From an uncultured Pelagibacteraceae bacterium (GTDB lineage Bacteria > Pseudomonadota > Alphaproteobacteria > Pelagibacterales > Pelagibacteraceae), in assembly GCA_902592445.1 (NCBI GenBank), contig CACJEN010000001.1, forward strand, positions 177,086 to 241,085: 64,000 nt of DNA, given 5' to 3'. Both the position numbers and the translations under genes were made by a program. Positions within the stretch are counted from its first letter, which is position 1. Every line of letters starts with the position of its first letter. The notes beneath the pieces were generated by a model that was given only the letters and a program-made list of their open reading frames with translations, was not told the DNA's origin and searched no databases. Shown here one piece after another: positions 44,897-53,290 of the stretch.

Positions 44897-46135
44897 ATGA
44901 AAATCGGAGTTGTTGGATCAGGCATCTCAGGTCTTAGCGCAGCTTACTATCTTTCAAAAAAACACCAAGTTGATTTATTTGAAAAAGAAGATCATTTTGG
45001 GGGTCACTCACATACAATTGATTTATTAATCGAGGAAAAGAAAATATCTGTTGATATTGGATTTATAGTTTTTAACCACAAAACTTATCCTAACTTAATT
45101 AAATTTTTTGATGAAAATAAAGTTCACATAGAAAAAAGTGATATGTCTTTTGCTGTATCAGTTAAAGATACGAAATTTGAATATTGTGGAAGAGGTCTGA
45201 AAGGTATTTTCGCAAATAAATCGAATTTATTTAATAAATCTTTTTTAAAAATGTTTTTTGATATTTTAAAGTTTTATAAAAATTGTGAGAGAATAAATCA
45301 ATTTGATCAAAAAATTACCTTAGGAGATTATTTAGTTATAAATAAATTATCTGATTCATTTATAAATTTTCATTTAATACCAATGGTTTCAGCTATTTGG
45401 TCTATGCCACCGTATGAAGCAAGTAAAATGCCTTTAAAATTTTTCCTAAAATTCTTCCAAAACCACGGCTTATTCAAATTAAAAAACAGACCGCAATGGT
45501 ACACAGTCGCCAAAAGAAGTCGGACTTATGTTGCAAAAGTACTTTCAAGCGTAAGTGGTGAATATTATAAAAATTATAATGTTAATAGATTAATAAGAAG
45601 ATCAAATGGAATTGACTTATATTATGGTGATAAAAGTGAATTCTTTAGTTATGACAAAGTGGTCTTAGCTAGTCACGCAGATCAAGCATTATCAATAATT
45701 GATGAACCAACAAAAGAAGAACAGGAGATTTTGTCTAAGTTTAAATATAGAGAAAATATTGCGGTCATACATACAGATGAAAGTATAATGCCTAATAATA
45801 AAGATATATGGAGCTCTTGGAATTCAAGTGTGGATAAAAATAACATAGAAAAAAATTCTATAACTTATTGGTTAAATCTCTTACAAAATTTAGATTTCGA
45901 TAAAAATATATTTTTAACCTTAAATCCAAATTTCAAAATTAATGAAGATAAAATATTAAAAAAAGTAAATTTTACTCATCCATATTTTGATCAATCAGCA
46001 CTAGATAACCAAGATAAATTAAAAAATTTACAAAATAAAAAAAATTTACTTTTTTGTGGGAGTTATTTTGGATATGGTTTTCATGAAGATGGAATTAAAT
46101 CATCCATTGAAATGATAAAAGCCATAGATGATTAA
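44897..46135 (+). CDS. Flavin amine-oxidase-like protein (COG2907 type)
   Basis: 412 residues with an N-terminal FAD motif VGSGISGLSAAYYLSKKH (about residues 5-22) then EKEDHFGGHSHTI, as in amine oxidase/desaturase-like proteins. The C-terminal FAD segment LFCGSYFGYGFHEDGIKSSIEM is intact. COG2907 members are regularly found next to DUF1365 and cyclopropane fatty acid synthase, as here, and are thought to act on fatty acids or lipids; the reaction is not known to me. The start is 6 bp after gcvP, so the cluster may be read with it at high glycine. Confidence 0.86.
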   Translation: MKIGVVGSGISGLSAAYYLSKKHQVDLFEKEDHFGGHSHTIDLLIEEKKISVDIGFIVFNHKTYPNLIKFFDENKVHIEKSDMSFAVSVKDTKFEYCGRGLKGIFANKSNLFNKSFLKMFFDILKFYKNCERINQFDQKITLGDYLVINKLSDSFINFHLIPMVSAIWSMPPYEASKMPLKFFLKFFQNHGLFKLKNRPQWYTVAKRSRTYVAKVLSSVSGEYYKNYNVNRLIRRSNGIDLYYGDKSEFFSYDKVVLASHADQALSIIDEPTKEEQEILSKFKYRENIAVIHTDESIMPNNKDIWSSWNSSVDKNNIEKNSITYWLNLLQNLDFDKNIFLTLNPNFKINEDKILKKVNFTHPYFDQSALDNQDKLKNLQNKKNLLFCGSYFGYGFHEDGIKSSIEMIKAIDD

Positions 46136-46896
46136 GAATTCAAAAATTTATACTGGAAAAGTAATACATAAAAGATTCAAACCTAAAGAACATTATTTTA
46201 AATATAATGTATTTTCACTATTAATAGATTTAAATGAGCTGGAAGAAATTAACAAAGATATAAAATTTTTTTCATACAATAAATTTAATATTATAAGTTT
46301 TTACGACAAAGATCACGGAGACAGAGATGGATCTTCAATAAAGTTATGGGTTAAAAAAAATCTAAGGAATATTGGAATTATGACAGAGGATATAAGTATA
46401 AAATTGTTATGTTATCCAAGAATTTTTTGGTTATGTATTTAACCCCTTAAGTACATATTTTATATATAACAAGCACTTAAAATTAATTTCTATTTTTTAT
46501 GAGGTAAAAAATACTTTCGGTGAGCAACATACATATATTTTTAAAGCTCAAGATGAAAAAACAGTTCAAAATAAATGTAAAAAAAAATTTTATGTTTCGC
46601 CATTTATAGAGATGGATTGTGAGTACCATTTTAAAACACTTAATCCAAGAGAACAACTATCAGTAGTAATTAACCAGAATGATAAAGATGGTAAACTTTT
46701 GTTTGCCTCTCAAGATGGTATATCGAAGGATTTTAATAATAAAAATTTAATATTTTCTTATTTAAGACACCCGTTAATGACTTTTAAGATCATTGGAGCT
46801 ATTCATTATGAAGCATTTAAATTATGGGCAAAAAGAATAAAACTCATAGCAAAAAAGATTAAATTAAAAAATAATATTACAATTGAAAGTAAATGA
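46128..46896 (+). pseudogene. DUF1365 family gene with a one-base frameshift
   Basis: Two ORFs (46128-46442 and an ATG-opened part at 46612-46896) together make one DUF1365 protein of about 255 residues. The N-terminal part ends in LLCYPRIF then goes out of frame at the run of six T at 46423-46428. Removing one T restores GYVFNPLSTYFIYNKHLKL and a continuous open frame of about 60 further codons to the second ORF, so a single extra base explains the break. Either the gene is freshly broken, the run varies in the population, slippage restores it, or it is a sequencing error. The family is usually found with COG2907 and cfa, as here. Confidence 0.85.
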
Positions 46897-48071
46897 ATTT
46901 AAATAATTGGTCAGATAAAATTGTTTTTAGTTCACTTAAATTAATCAAAAAAGGACATCTTATTCTGACAAATTATGATGACGAGAAATATTTATTTGGT
47001 GATCCAAGTCAAAAGCTTAAAGTAAAAATTAAAATAAACAAACCTGGATTAACTTATCAAATTGTTAAAAGTGGTAGCACAGGACTTGCAGAAGCTTACA
47101 TGCGTGGTGATTTTGAGACAGATGATTTAACAAATTTAATTGAATTAACAGCTAAAAATATAAATCTAGTATACAAATTTTCAGGATTATTAGACTTTTC
47201 GTTATTCAATAAAATAAAAAATTTTCTTTTAAAAAATAATAAATCAAGGAGTAAAAAAAATATTTCAAAACACTACGATTTGGGAAATGAATTTTTCTCT
47301 TTATGGCTTGATCCAACCTTAACTTACTCAAGCGCCATTTTTGATCAAAAGGACAATGATTTGGAGAAAGCACAAATTAACAAGTATAAAAAATTAGTTG
47401 AATTAATTAAACCAAAATCAGGAAATAAAATTTTAGAAATAGGATGTGGTTGGGGTGGTTTTGCAGAATATGTAGGTAAAAATCATGATGTAAAACTTGA
47501 TTGTATAACAATTTCAAAAAAACAATTTGAGTATGCATCGAGTCGAATATTTAAAAATGGTCTAAATGAAAAAATTAATATTCAATTTAAGGATTATAGA
47601 GATGTAAAACAAAAATATAATTCAATTGCATCAATAGAGATGATAGAGGCTGTTGGACAAAATTATTTAGAAAATTATTTTAAAACAATTAAGACGAATC
47701 TCGTTAGAGACGGTAGTGCAGCTATACAAGCTATAACAATAGATGATAATTTATTTGATAGATATAAAACTAAAGAAGATTTTATTCAAAAGTATATTTT
47801 TCCTGGTGGTTTCTTACCATCAAAAAAAAAATTATACGATTTGTCACAAAATAATGGTTTAGCTATCAATCAATATAATTCTTATGGACTCCATTATTCG
47901 AATACACTTAAAATTTGGCGTGATGAATTTTTTAAAAAATGGGAAGAGATCTCTAAGCAAGGATTTGATAATAAATTTAAAAGAATGTGGCACTTTTATT
48001 TATCTTATTGTGAAGCAGGGTTTAAATCAAAAAATATAGATTTGATCCAATTCTCATTACAAAATAGATAA
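46893..48071 (+). CDS. cfa: Cyclopropane-fatty-acyl-phospholipid synthase family
   Basis: SAM-dependent methyltransferase, 392 residues. SAM-binding motif ILEIGCGWGGFAEY (about residues 180-193), KHYDLGNEFFSLWLDPTLTYSSAIF before it, and a C-terminal bicarbonate/active-site region (IEMIEAVGQNYLENYF; FIQKYIFPGG). Makes cyclopropane or methylated fatty acyl chains of membrane lipids; as part of the COG2907-DUF1365-cfa-DUF3833 cluster the product may be an unusual modified lipid. Overlaps the frameshifted DUF1365 gene by 4 bp. Confidence 0.93.
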   Translation: MNLNNWSDKIVFSSLKLIKKGHLILTNYDDEKYLFGDPSQKLKVKIKINKPGLTYQIVKSGSTGLAEAYMRGDFETDDLTNLIELTAKNINLVYKFSGLLDFSLFNKIKNFLLKNNKSRSKKNISKHYDLGNEFFSLWLDPTLTYSSAIFDQKDNDLEKAQINKYKKLVELIKPKSGNKILEIGCGWGGFAEYVGKNHDVKLDCITISKKQFEYASSRIFKNGLNEKINIQFKDYRDVKQKYNSIASIEMIEAVGQNYLENYFKTIKTNLVRDGSAAIQAITIDDNLFDRYKTKEDFIQKYIFPGGFLPSKKKLYDLSQNNGLAINQYNSYGLHYSNTLKIWRDEFFKKWEEISKQGFDNKFKRMWHFYLSYCEAGFKSKNIDLIQFSLQNR

Positions 48072-48078
48072 GATACTT

Positions 48079-48627
48079 ATGATTATTTTTTCTAATATTA
48101 AATCAATTTTATTGATAATTTTTTTTGGATTGATTACAAGTTGTTCAAGCAATCAATCTATGAAACCTCAAGATTTTAAAGATAAAAAACCAAGACTTGT
48201 AATAGAAGAATATTTATCAGGTAATGTAAAAGCATGGGGCATTCTTCAAAATAGATCAGGTAAAGTTACAAGACAATTTTCAGCAACTTTAAGAGGAAAT
48301 TGGGATGGGAAAAAACTTATATTAGATGAGAAATTTAATTGGGATGATGGTGAAGAACAAGATAGACAATGGCATATCACAAAACTAGATGAGCATAATT
48401 ATGAAGGCACAGCTTCAGATGTGGTTGGAAAAGCAAAAGGATATTCTTATGGCCCTGCTTTTAAATTTGAGTATGTTTTATTAGTCCCTGTGAAAGGAAA
48501 AGAGATAAAAATTACCTTTGATGATTGGATATTTATGCAAGATGAAAAAGTTGCAATCAACAGAGCAAAAATGACTAAATTCGGTTTTAAAGTTGCTGAA
48601 CTAACTGTTTTTTTTGTTAAGGAATAA
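48079..48627 (+). CDS. DUF3833 family lipoprotein
   Basis: 182 residues. Signal peptide with lipobox LITSC (Cys22), so predicted lipoprotein. The mature part begins SSNQSMKPQDFKDKKPRLVIEEY and contains WGILQNRSGKV and DDGEEQDRQWHI, as in the DUF3833 family. Members accompany cfa and COG2907 genes; function unknown. Its stop abuts the stop of the convergent SDR gene (TAATTA). Confidence 0.88.
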   Translation: MIIFSNIKSILLIIFFGLITSCSSNQSMKPQDFKDKKPRLVIEEYLSGNVKAWGILQNRSGKVTRQFSATLRGNWDGKKLILDEKFNWDDGEEQDRQWHITKLDEHNYEGTASDVVGKAKGYSYGPAFKFEYVLLVPVKGKEIKITFDDWIFMQDEKVAINRAKMTKFGFKVAELTVFFVKE

Positions 48628-49383
48628 TTATTTTTTTTGAAACTTAGTAAGTTTTTTTACTAAATAAAAATATATTCTGTATGGCAAAATACTAAAAAAT
48701 TTTAGCGTTAAAGTTAATTCTTTTGGAAAATGTATTTCAAAATTATTTTTCTTTATTAATCCATCATAAATTTTTTCTGCAGCATACTCAGGAGTTTTTA
48801 AAAAAGGCATTTTAAAATCATTTTTATCAGTCATAGGTGTCTTTATAAAACCTGGAGAAACTAAGCAAACTCGTACATTAAATCTGCCAAAATCAAAATA
48901 AAGACTTTCAGCAAGATTATTTAAAGCAGATTTTGATGGGCCATACCCTGTTGAATTAGGCAAACCCCTGTAGCCTGCAATAGAAGATACAATTACAATT
49001 GCACCATCTTTCTTGTCTTTATAATATTGTTCAACAGCTTTAATAGAATTAACAGTTCCAAAAAAGTTTACTCGAAATACATTTTCAATTTGTTCAACAT
49101 CTATATCCTTTTCTTTCTTTGGGTCCCATGTTCCAGTTGAAAAAAAGCAAATATCAACTCCTCCAAACTTTTCAACAATTTGATCAAAAATAATTTTACA
49201 ATCATTTTTATTTGTTACATCTAAACTAAAATCATAAATATTTTCAAAATTTTCTGATAATTCTTTTAGTAAATTTTCACGTCTTGCAGATATAGCAACA
49301 TTCCATCCTTCATTAGCAAACTTGATGGCTAATGCTTTTCCAATTCCAGTGCTACCTCCAGTGATCCAAATTGTTTTTTTCAT
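48628..49383 (-). CDS. Short-chain dehydrogenase/reductase
   Basis: 251 residues, classical SDR. Nucleotide-binding GGSTGIGKA (about residues 9-17), the NNAG-equivalent region reads FFSTGTW, catalytic Ser in VIVSSIAGYRG and Tyr-Lys in GYGPSKSALNNLAE. Basic AARRE after strand 2 (SARRENL) points to NADP(H). A C-terminal hydrophobic-basic segment (KFFSILPYRIYFYLVKKL) may associate with membrane, as in YqjQ/DltE-like lipid-associated SDRs. Substrate unknown. Divergent from tspO by 24 bp. Confidence 0.9.
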   Translation of the reverse strand: MKKTIWITGGSTGIGKALAIKFANEGWNVAISARRENLLKELSENFENIYDFSLDVTNKNDCKIIFDQIVEKFGGVDICFFSTGTWDPKKEKDIDVEQIENVFRVNFFGTVNSIKAVEQYYKDKKDGAIVIVSSIAGYRGLPNSTGYGPSKSALNNLAESLYFDFGRFNVRVCLVSPGFIKTPMTDKNDFKMPFLKTPEYAAEKIYDGLIKKNNFEIHFPKELTLTLKFFSILPYRIYFYLVKKLTKFQKK

Positions 49384-49407
49384 TATATTCTGTTGTATAG
49401 TATTTAA

Positions 49408-49872
49408 ATGCTTAAAAATAAATTTATATCTTTATTTCTATTTTTAATTGTTACATTTACCGCATCTTTTACAGGAGGTATTTTAACAATTAAATTCAAA
49501 GATCCTTGGTATTCTCTATTAAACAAACCATTTTTCAATCCACCAGATTGGATATTTGCACCAGTATGGACAATCTTGTATTTTTTAATGGCTCTAGCAA
49601 TTTGGAACATTTGGATAAAAAGTAATAAGTTAAACCTAGTTTACTTATATTTTATTCATCTAATATTTAACACAACTTGGAGTATCGTTTTTTTTGGGTT
49701 TAAAAATATAGAACTAGCCTTAATAAATTTAATTGTGATAATTTTATTCATTGTAATTTTGTTTCTAAAATATAAAGATATAAGCAGGCTCAGTGCGTAT
49801 TTAATGATACCTTATTTTTTGTGGTGTAGTTATGCACTTTTGTTAAATTTTAATTTAATGATTTTAAATTAA
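49408..49872 (+). CDS. tspO: TspO/MBR family protein
   Basis: 154-residue, five-helix membrane protein rich in Trp. Family landmarks: WYSLLNKPFFNPPDWIFAPVW (shown in part; residues ~32-51), IWNIWIKSN and the C-terminal SAYLMIPYFLWCSYALLLNF. TspO binds tetrapyrroles and sterols and in Alphaproteobacteria represses photopigment genes or responds to stress; no tetrapyrrole genes are adjacent. The role here is not known. Confidence 0.92.
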   Translation: MLKNKFISLFLFLIVTFTASFTGGILTIKFKDPWYSLLNKPFFNPPDWIFAPVWTILYFLMALAIWNIWIKSNKLNLVYLYFIHLIFNTTWSIVFFGFKNIELALINLIVIILFIVILFLKYKDISRLSAYLMIPYFLWCSYALLLNFNLMILN

Positions 49873-49874
49873 TT

Positions 49875-50978
49875 ATGGATGATGTAGTCGTTATTGGCGG
49901 AGGTATTATTGGTGCTGCAACTGCTTACTTTTTATCTAAGGAAGGCAGAAAAGTAAAAGTTATTGAAAGAGACCCAACTTATAAAACTGCTTCTTTCCCT
50001 TTATCACTCGGAGGATTTAGAAGACAATTTTTTCAAAAAGAAAATATTTTACTAGGAAAATTTGCTAAAGAATTCATATTCAGTATACCCGAACTGTTAA
50101 AAACTGAAAAAAATCCAAATCCAACAGCAAGCATGGTACCAAATGGATATCTACTTATGTTTGGTCCAGAACATGCTGAAGAACAATATAGAGCCCTCGA
50201 AAATCATAAAGCTTGTGATGCAGGTACAAAAAACATTAAGGGATCAGAACTTAATAATGTATTTCCTTATATAAACAATGAAGGAATTGAAACAGCAACT
50301 TTTACAGATAATAAAAGCGAAGGGTGGATCGATCCTTTTCTTTTTCATAGCGCACTAAAGTCAAAGGCAATTGATCTTGGAGCAGAGTTTATCAAAGGGG
50401 AAGTAAAGTCCCTTTCTGAGATAAACGCCAAAACAATCGTTTCAGCTGCAGGGTGTTGGACAAAAGAATTACTAGAAGACATTCCTGTAGTTCCACAAAA
50501 ACACACAGTTTTTAGAGTTAAATGTCCAAAACATATTCCAGAAATGCCATTAACAGGAGATCTTACAACGGGTGTTTATTGGCGACCTGAGGGAAAAGAA
50601 TATCTAGCTGGATCACCAATATCAGTCTTTGATGCAGATGATCTAGAACCAGCTTGGAACGATTTTGAGGAATTAGTATGGCCGGCTCTGGCTAAAAGAA
50701 TTCCCATTTTTGAGGAATTAAAACTAACTGGCGGTTGGGCAGGGTATTATGATTGTAATAAATTAGATAATAATGCTGTGGTTGGAAAGCATCCAAAATA
50801 CGAAAACGTTTATATGGCTTCAGGTTTTACCGGAAGAGGATTAATGCAAGCCCCAGGAATAGGAAGAGCTTTAACGGAATTAATTACAACAGGAAGTTAT
50901 CAAACAATTGACATCAGCGTATTTGCTGTTGAGAGAGTTTTGCAAAGTAATGCAAGACCCGAGCCTTACGTATTATAA
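49875..50978 (+). CDS. FAD-dependent amino-acid/amine oxidase (DadA/SoxB-like)
   Basis: 367 residues. FAD motif VIGGGIIGAATAYFLSKEG (about residues 6-24) then ERDPTYKTAS and SLSLGGFRRQF, the shape of sarcosine/dimethylglycine/D-amino acid oxidases. C-terminal GYYDCNKLDNNAVVGKHP and MASGFTGRGLMQAPGIGRAL match the family's second FAD segment. Acts on a secondary or tertiary amine or D-amino acid; in SAR11 such enzymes are often tied to methylated amines and glycine betaine, which fits the nearby C1 genes only loosely. Its 3' end overlaps the small ORF on the other strand by 6 bp (TTATAA). Confidence 0.88.
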   Translation: MDDVVVIGGGIIGAATAYFLSKEGRKVKVIERDPTYKTASFPLSLGGFRRQFFQKENILLGKFAKEFIFSIPELLKTEKNPNPTASMVPNGYLLMFGPEHAEEQYRALENHKACDAGTKNIKGSELNNVFPYINNEGIETATFTDNKSEGWIDPFLFHSALKSKAIDLGAEFIKGEVKSLSEINAKTIVSAAGCWTKELLEDIPVVPQKHTVFRVKCPKHIPEMPLTGDLTTGVYWRPEGKEYLAGSPISVFDADDLEPAWNDFEELVWPALAKRIPIFEELKLTGGWAGYYDCNKLDNNAVVGKHPKYENVYMASGFTGRGLMQAPGIGRALTELITTGSYQTIDISVFAVERVLQSNARPEPYVL

Positions 50979-51149
50979 TTTCTTAATAAATGTTCCTAAT
51001 ACTCCATTAAATATTGAGACTGAAATTATAATTACCTGTCCTTTAAATGAGTAAAAATCAAAAGAGGGATAAAAACTAATTGCAATGCTAAAAAAAATGT
51101 ATGTGATTAAAAAAGGTCGATAAAATTTTTTTAATTTATTAAGTAACAT
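50973..51149 (-). CDS. Small hydrophobic protein, 58 aa, coupled to TauE/SafE gene
   Basis: I read this from the sequence: ATG at 51149-51147, stop TAA at 50975-50973. The start overlaps the stop of the upstream TauE/SafE gene by one base (TAATG), a common coupling arrangement. The product has a basic N terminus (MLLNKLKKFYRPF), two hydrophobic stretches (ITYIFFSIAISF and QVIIISVSIFNGVLGTF) joined by YPSFDFYSFKG, and a Lys-Lys-Leu end. That looks like a two-helix membrane hairpin. The region would otherwise be an unexplained 170-bp gap in a very compact genome. No known family recognised. Confidence 0.55.
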   Translation of the reverse strand: MLLNKLKKFYRPFLITYIFFSIAISFYPSFDFYSFKGQVIIISVSIFNGVLGTFIKKL

Positions 51150-51892
51150 TACATAAAGTTATATCCTATTCTTAAAGCAACAAAAATAACCAGCAATGAT
51201 GTAATTAAAGCAAGAATTTTTGTTGGAAATATTTTTATATTTAAAAAATTACCTATTTGACCACCAATTAAAACAGCTACTAATAAAATAATATAATTTT
51301 TTATTTCATTAATTTCTATACTTTTTGTTATCTGACCCAAAATTCCTAAAACTGAATTTATTAAAATAAATAAAGATACCATTATTGTAATATTTTTTGG
51401 GTTTGCTGCACGAAATAAATACAATATAGGACTTAAAAATATTCCTCCTCCAATACCCACTAAGCCAGAAACAAACCCTAAGACTATACCTATAGGAATT
51501 GAAAAATAGATAGCTAAAGATTTATATGCTTTTGAGTTATTTCCGTAAGATCTAAAATTAAACAACAACAATATTCCCGCAATACCTAAAACAAAAAATA
51601 ATATTATTTCAAAAATATCTTTTTCAATATTTAGAGAACCTCCTATAAATGCAAAAGGAATAGATCCAATTAAATATGGAATAAGTGACCTAAAATTTAA
51701 ATTTCCCGCCCTTATATAATTAATTGAATTTCCTGAAACTACAATAATATTACAAGTTAACGCTATTATGGGAAAGATAGAGTATGGAACTCCCCAAAGA
51801 AGTAACAATGCAAGATAAGTAGAGCCACCACCAAACCCTACACTTGAATATATTATAGCAGTTACAAAAAATAAAATAGGTAATATAATCAT
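51149..51892 (-). CDS. TSUP family (TauE/SafE) membrane transporter
   Basis: 247 residues with eight or so hydrophobic segments in two repeats. The repeat starts YSSVGFGGGSTYLALLLLWG and GFVSGLVGIGGGIFLSPILYLF carry the GxGGG motif of TauE/SafE sulfite or organo-sulfonate exporters. Substrate inferred only at family level. Start codon is 9 bp from the divergent moaB ATG, so its promoter must lie inside moaB or it is leaderless. A coupled 58-aa ORF follows. Confidence 0.9.
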   Translation of the reverse strand: MIILPILFFVTAIIYSSVGFGGGSTYLALLLLWGVPYSIFPIIALTCNIIVVSGNSINYIRAGNLNFRSLIPYLIGSIPFAFIGGSLNIEKDIFEIILFFVLGIAGILLLFNFRSYGNNSKAYKSLAIYFSIPIGIVLGFVSGLVGIGGGIFLSPILYLFRAANPKNITIMVSLFILINSVLGILGQITKSIEINEIKNYIILLVAVLIGGQIGNFLNIKIFPTKILALITSLLVIFVALRIGYNFM

Positions 51893-51901
51893 CCAATTAT
51901 T

Positions 51902-52402
51902 ATGAGAGTAAATATAGCACTATTAACAGTAACAGATACAAGAACTTTAAAAACAGATAAATCTGGAAATATTCTTGTAAAAAAAATAAACAAGGCTGGT
52001 CATAGTTTAGTTGAGAGAGAAATTTGCAAAGATAGTAAAAAAGATATTAAAAAAATTTTAAAGATTTGGATAAAAATTAAAAAAATTGATGTAATTATTA
52101 CAACTGGTGGAACAGGATTAACCGGAAGAGATATTACTCCAGAAGCAATTGATGAAATAGCAGATAAAAAAATACCAGGTTTCGGTGAAATATTTAGATA
52201 TATAAGCCTATCTACAGTTGGCACATCTTCTATTCAATCAAGGGCATGTGCAGTACTTGCGAATGGAAAGTATGTATTTGCACTTCCAGGTTCTTCAGGA
52301 GGTGTAACAGACGCTTGGGATAAAATTCTTGTTCATCAACTTAATATCAAACACAAACCATGTAATTTTGTGGAGTTATTTCCAAGATTAAAAGAGAAAT
52401 AA
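51902..52402 (+). CDS. moaB: Molybdopterin adenylyltransferase-like MoaB
   Basis: 166 residues of the MoaB/MogA family, which activates molybdopterin by adenylation before molybdate insertion. Motifs: ALLTVTDTRTLKTDKSG at the start, ITTGGTGLTGRDITPEAI (about residues 66-83) and ALPGSSGGVTDAWDKIL. The MoaB subgroup fits the length and the SKxD-type tail. It sits opposite the moaACDE-msrPQ operon. No MoeA or MobA is in the window, so cofactor completion depends on genes elsewhere. Confidence 0.93.
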   Translation: MRVNIALLTVTDTRTLKTDKSGNILVKKINKAGHSLVEREICKDSKKDIKKILKIWIKIKKIDVIITTGGTGLTGRDITPEAIDEIADKKIPGFGEIFRYISLSTVGTSSIQSRACAVLANGKYVFALPGSSGGVTDAWDKILVHQLNIKHKPCNFVELFPRLKEK

Positions 52403-52648
52403 TTACTTTTGGTATTTCTCTTTCCATTCAGTATAAGGCATACCGTAAACATGTTCTCTAGCATCAGGATCTGAAATCTCAATTCCTCTTTTTTGAGCTT
52501 CTTCGCGGTACCATTTAGAAAGGCAATTTCTGCAAAACCCAGCAAGATTCATTAGATCAATGTTTTGAACATCTTTTCTCACTCTTAAATGTTCTATAAG
52601 TCTATTAAATGTAGCAGATTGTAACTCGTTATTAATTTTTTCATCCAT
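52403..52648 (-). CDS. DUF1244 family protein
   Basis: 81 residues from the ATG at 52648; the frame extends upstream to 52696 with an ATG, but MDEKINNELQSATFNRLIEHL is the usual start. Conserved NLAGFCRNCLSKWYREEA with two cysteines three apart, then DPDAREHVYGMPYTEWK. Common in Alphaproteobacteria; function unknown. Last gene of the moaA-to-msrQ operon. Overlapping starts make coupling with msrQ (stop 52693) likely. Confidence 0.85.
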   Translation of the reverse strand: MDEKINNELQSATFNRLIEHLRVRKDVQNIDLMNLAGFCRNCLSKWYREEAQKRGIEISDPDAREHVYGMPYTEWKEKYQK

Positions 52649-52692
52649 AAGACAAATATAGTCTTTTAATAAAAAATATGAATAAAAAAATA

Positions 52693-53286
52693 TCAAGTAA
52701 CAGATTTTTTCTTTAATAAAAATTTAATAAAATCTAATCTTAAGGTTAAAAGAGTTATTAGAATTATTAAGTATATCAATGGCTCAAAAAAAATAGTCTT
52801 AGATAACCAGATAAAATGTAGAACAGCAAAAATACCAATTAAATAAGATAGTCTATGAATTTTTTTCCAGTTTTGTTTTAAGATAAGTACCATTTTTTGA
52901 TTTGAAGTAACAACAAGAGGTAACATCAAAATCCACGCAGCAAATCCTATAAAAATAAATTTTTTATTCAAAACATCATCAATAATTGGATCTAAATTAA
53001 ACTGATAATCTAAACCAATATAAGTAAGCAAATGTAAAGTTCCGTAAAAAAAAGCAAATAATCCCAACATCCTTCGATATTTTATCCAAGCTAAAATTTT
53101 TGTAATATTTTTAAGAGGTGTCATTGCTAGAGACAGTAAAATAAATCTTAATGTCCACTCTCCTGTATGATGAGTTACTTGTTTTACTGGTTCTGCTCCA
53201 AGTTTATTAAATAAAATTTGATAAGCTATTATTATAAAAGGAACTAAACACAATACAAAGATTGTGGGTTTGAAAATTCTTATCAT
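52693..53286 (-). CDS. msrQ: MsrQ, haem-binding membrane subunit of MsrPQ
   Basis: 197 residues with about six hydrophobic helices; ferric-reductase-like transmembrane domain. His residues for haem occur in GTLHLLTYIG and FAVLHFIWLSK, with THHTGEW earlier. MsrQ passes electrons from the quinone pool or flavin to periplasmic MsrP, which repairs oxidised methionine. Adjacent to msrP (4 bp apart). Confidence 0.93.
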   Translation of the reverse strand: MIRIFKPTIFVLCLVPFIIIAYQILFNKLGAEPVKQVTHHTGEWTLRFILLSLAMTPLKNITKILAWIKYRRMLGLFAFFYGTLHLLTYIGLDYQFNLDPIIDDVLNKKFIFIGFAAWILMLPLVVTSNQKMVLILKQNWKKIHRLSYLIGIFAVLHFIWLSKTIFFEPLIYLIILITLLTLRLDFIKFLLKKKSVT

Positions 53287-53290
53287 TTAA

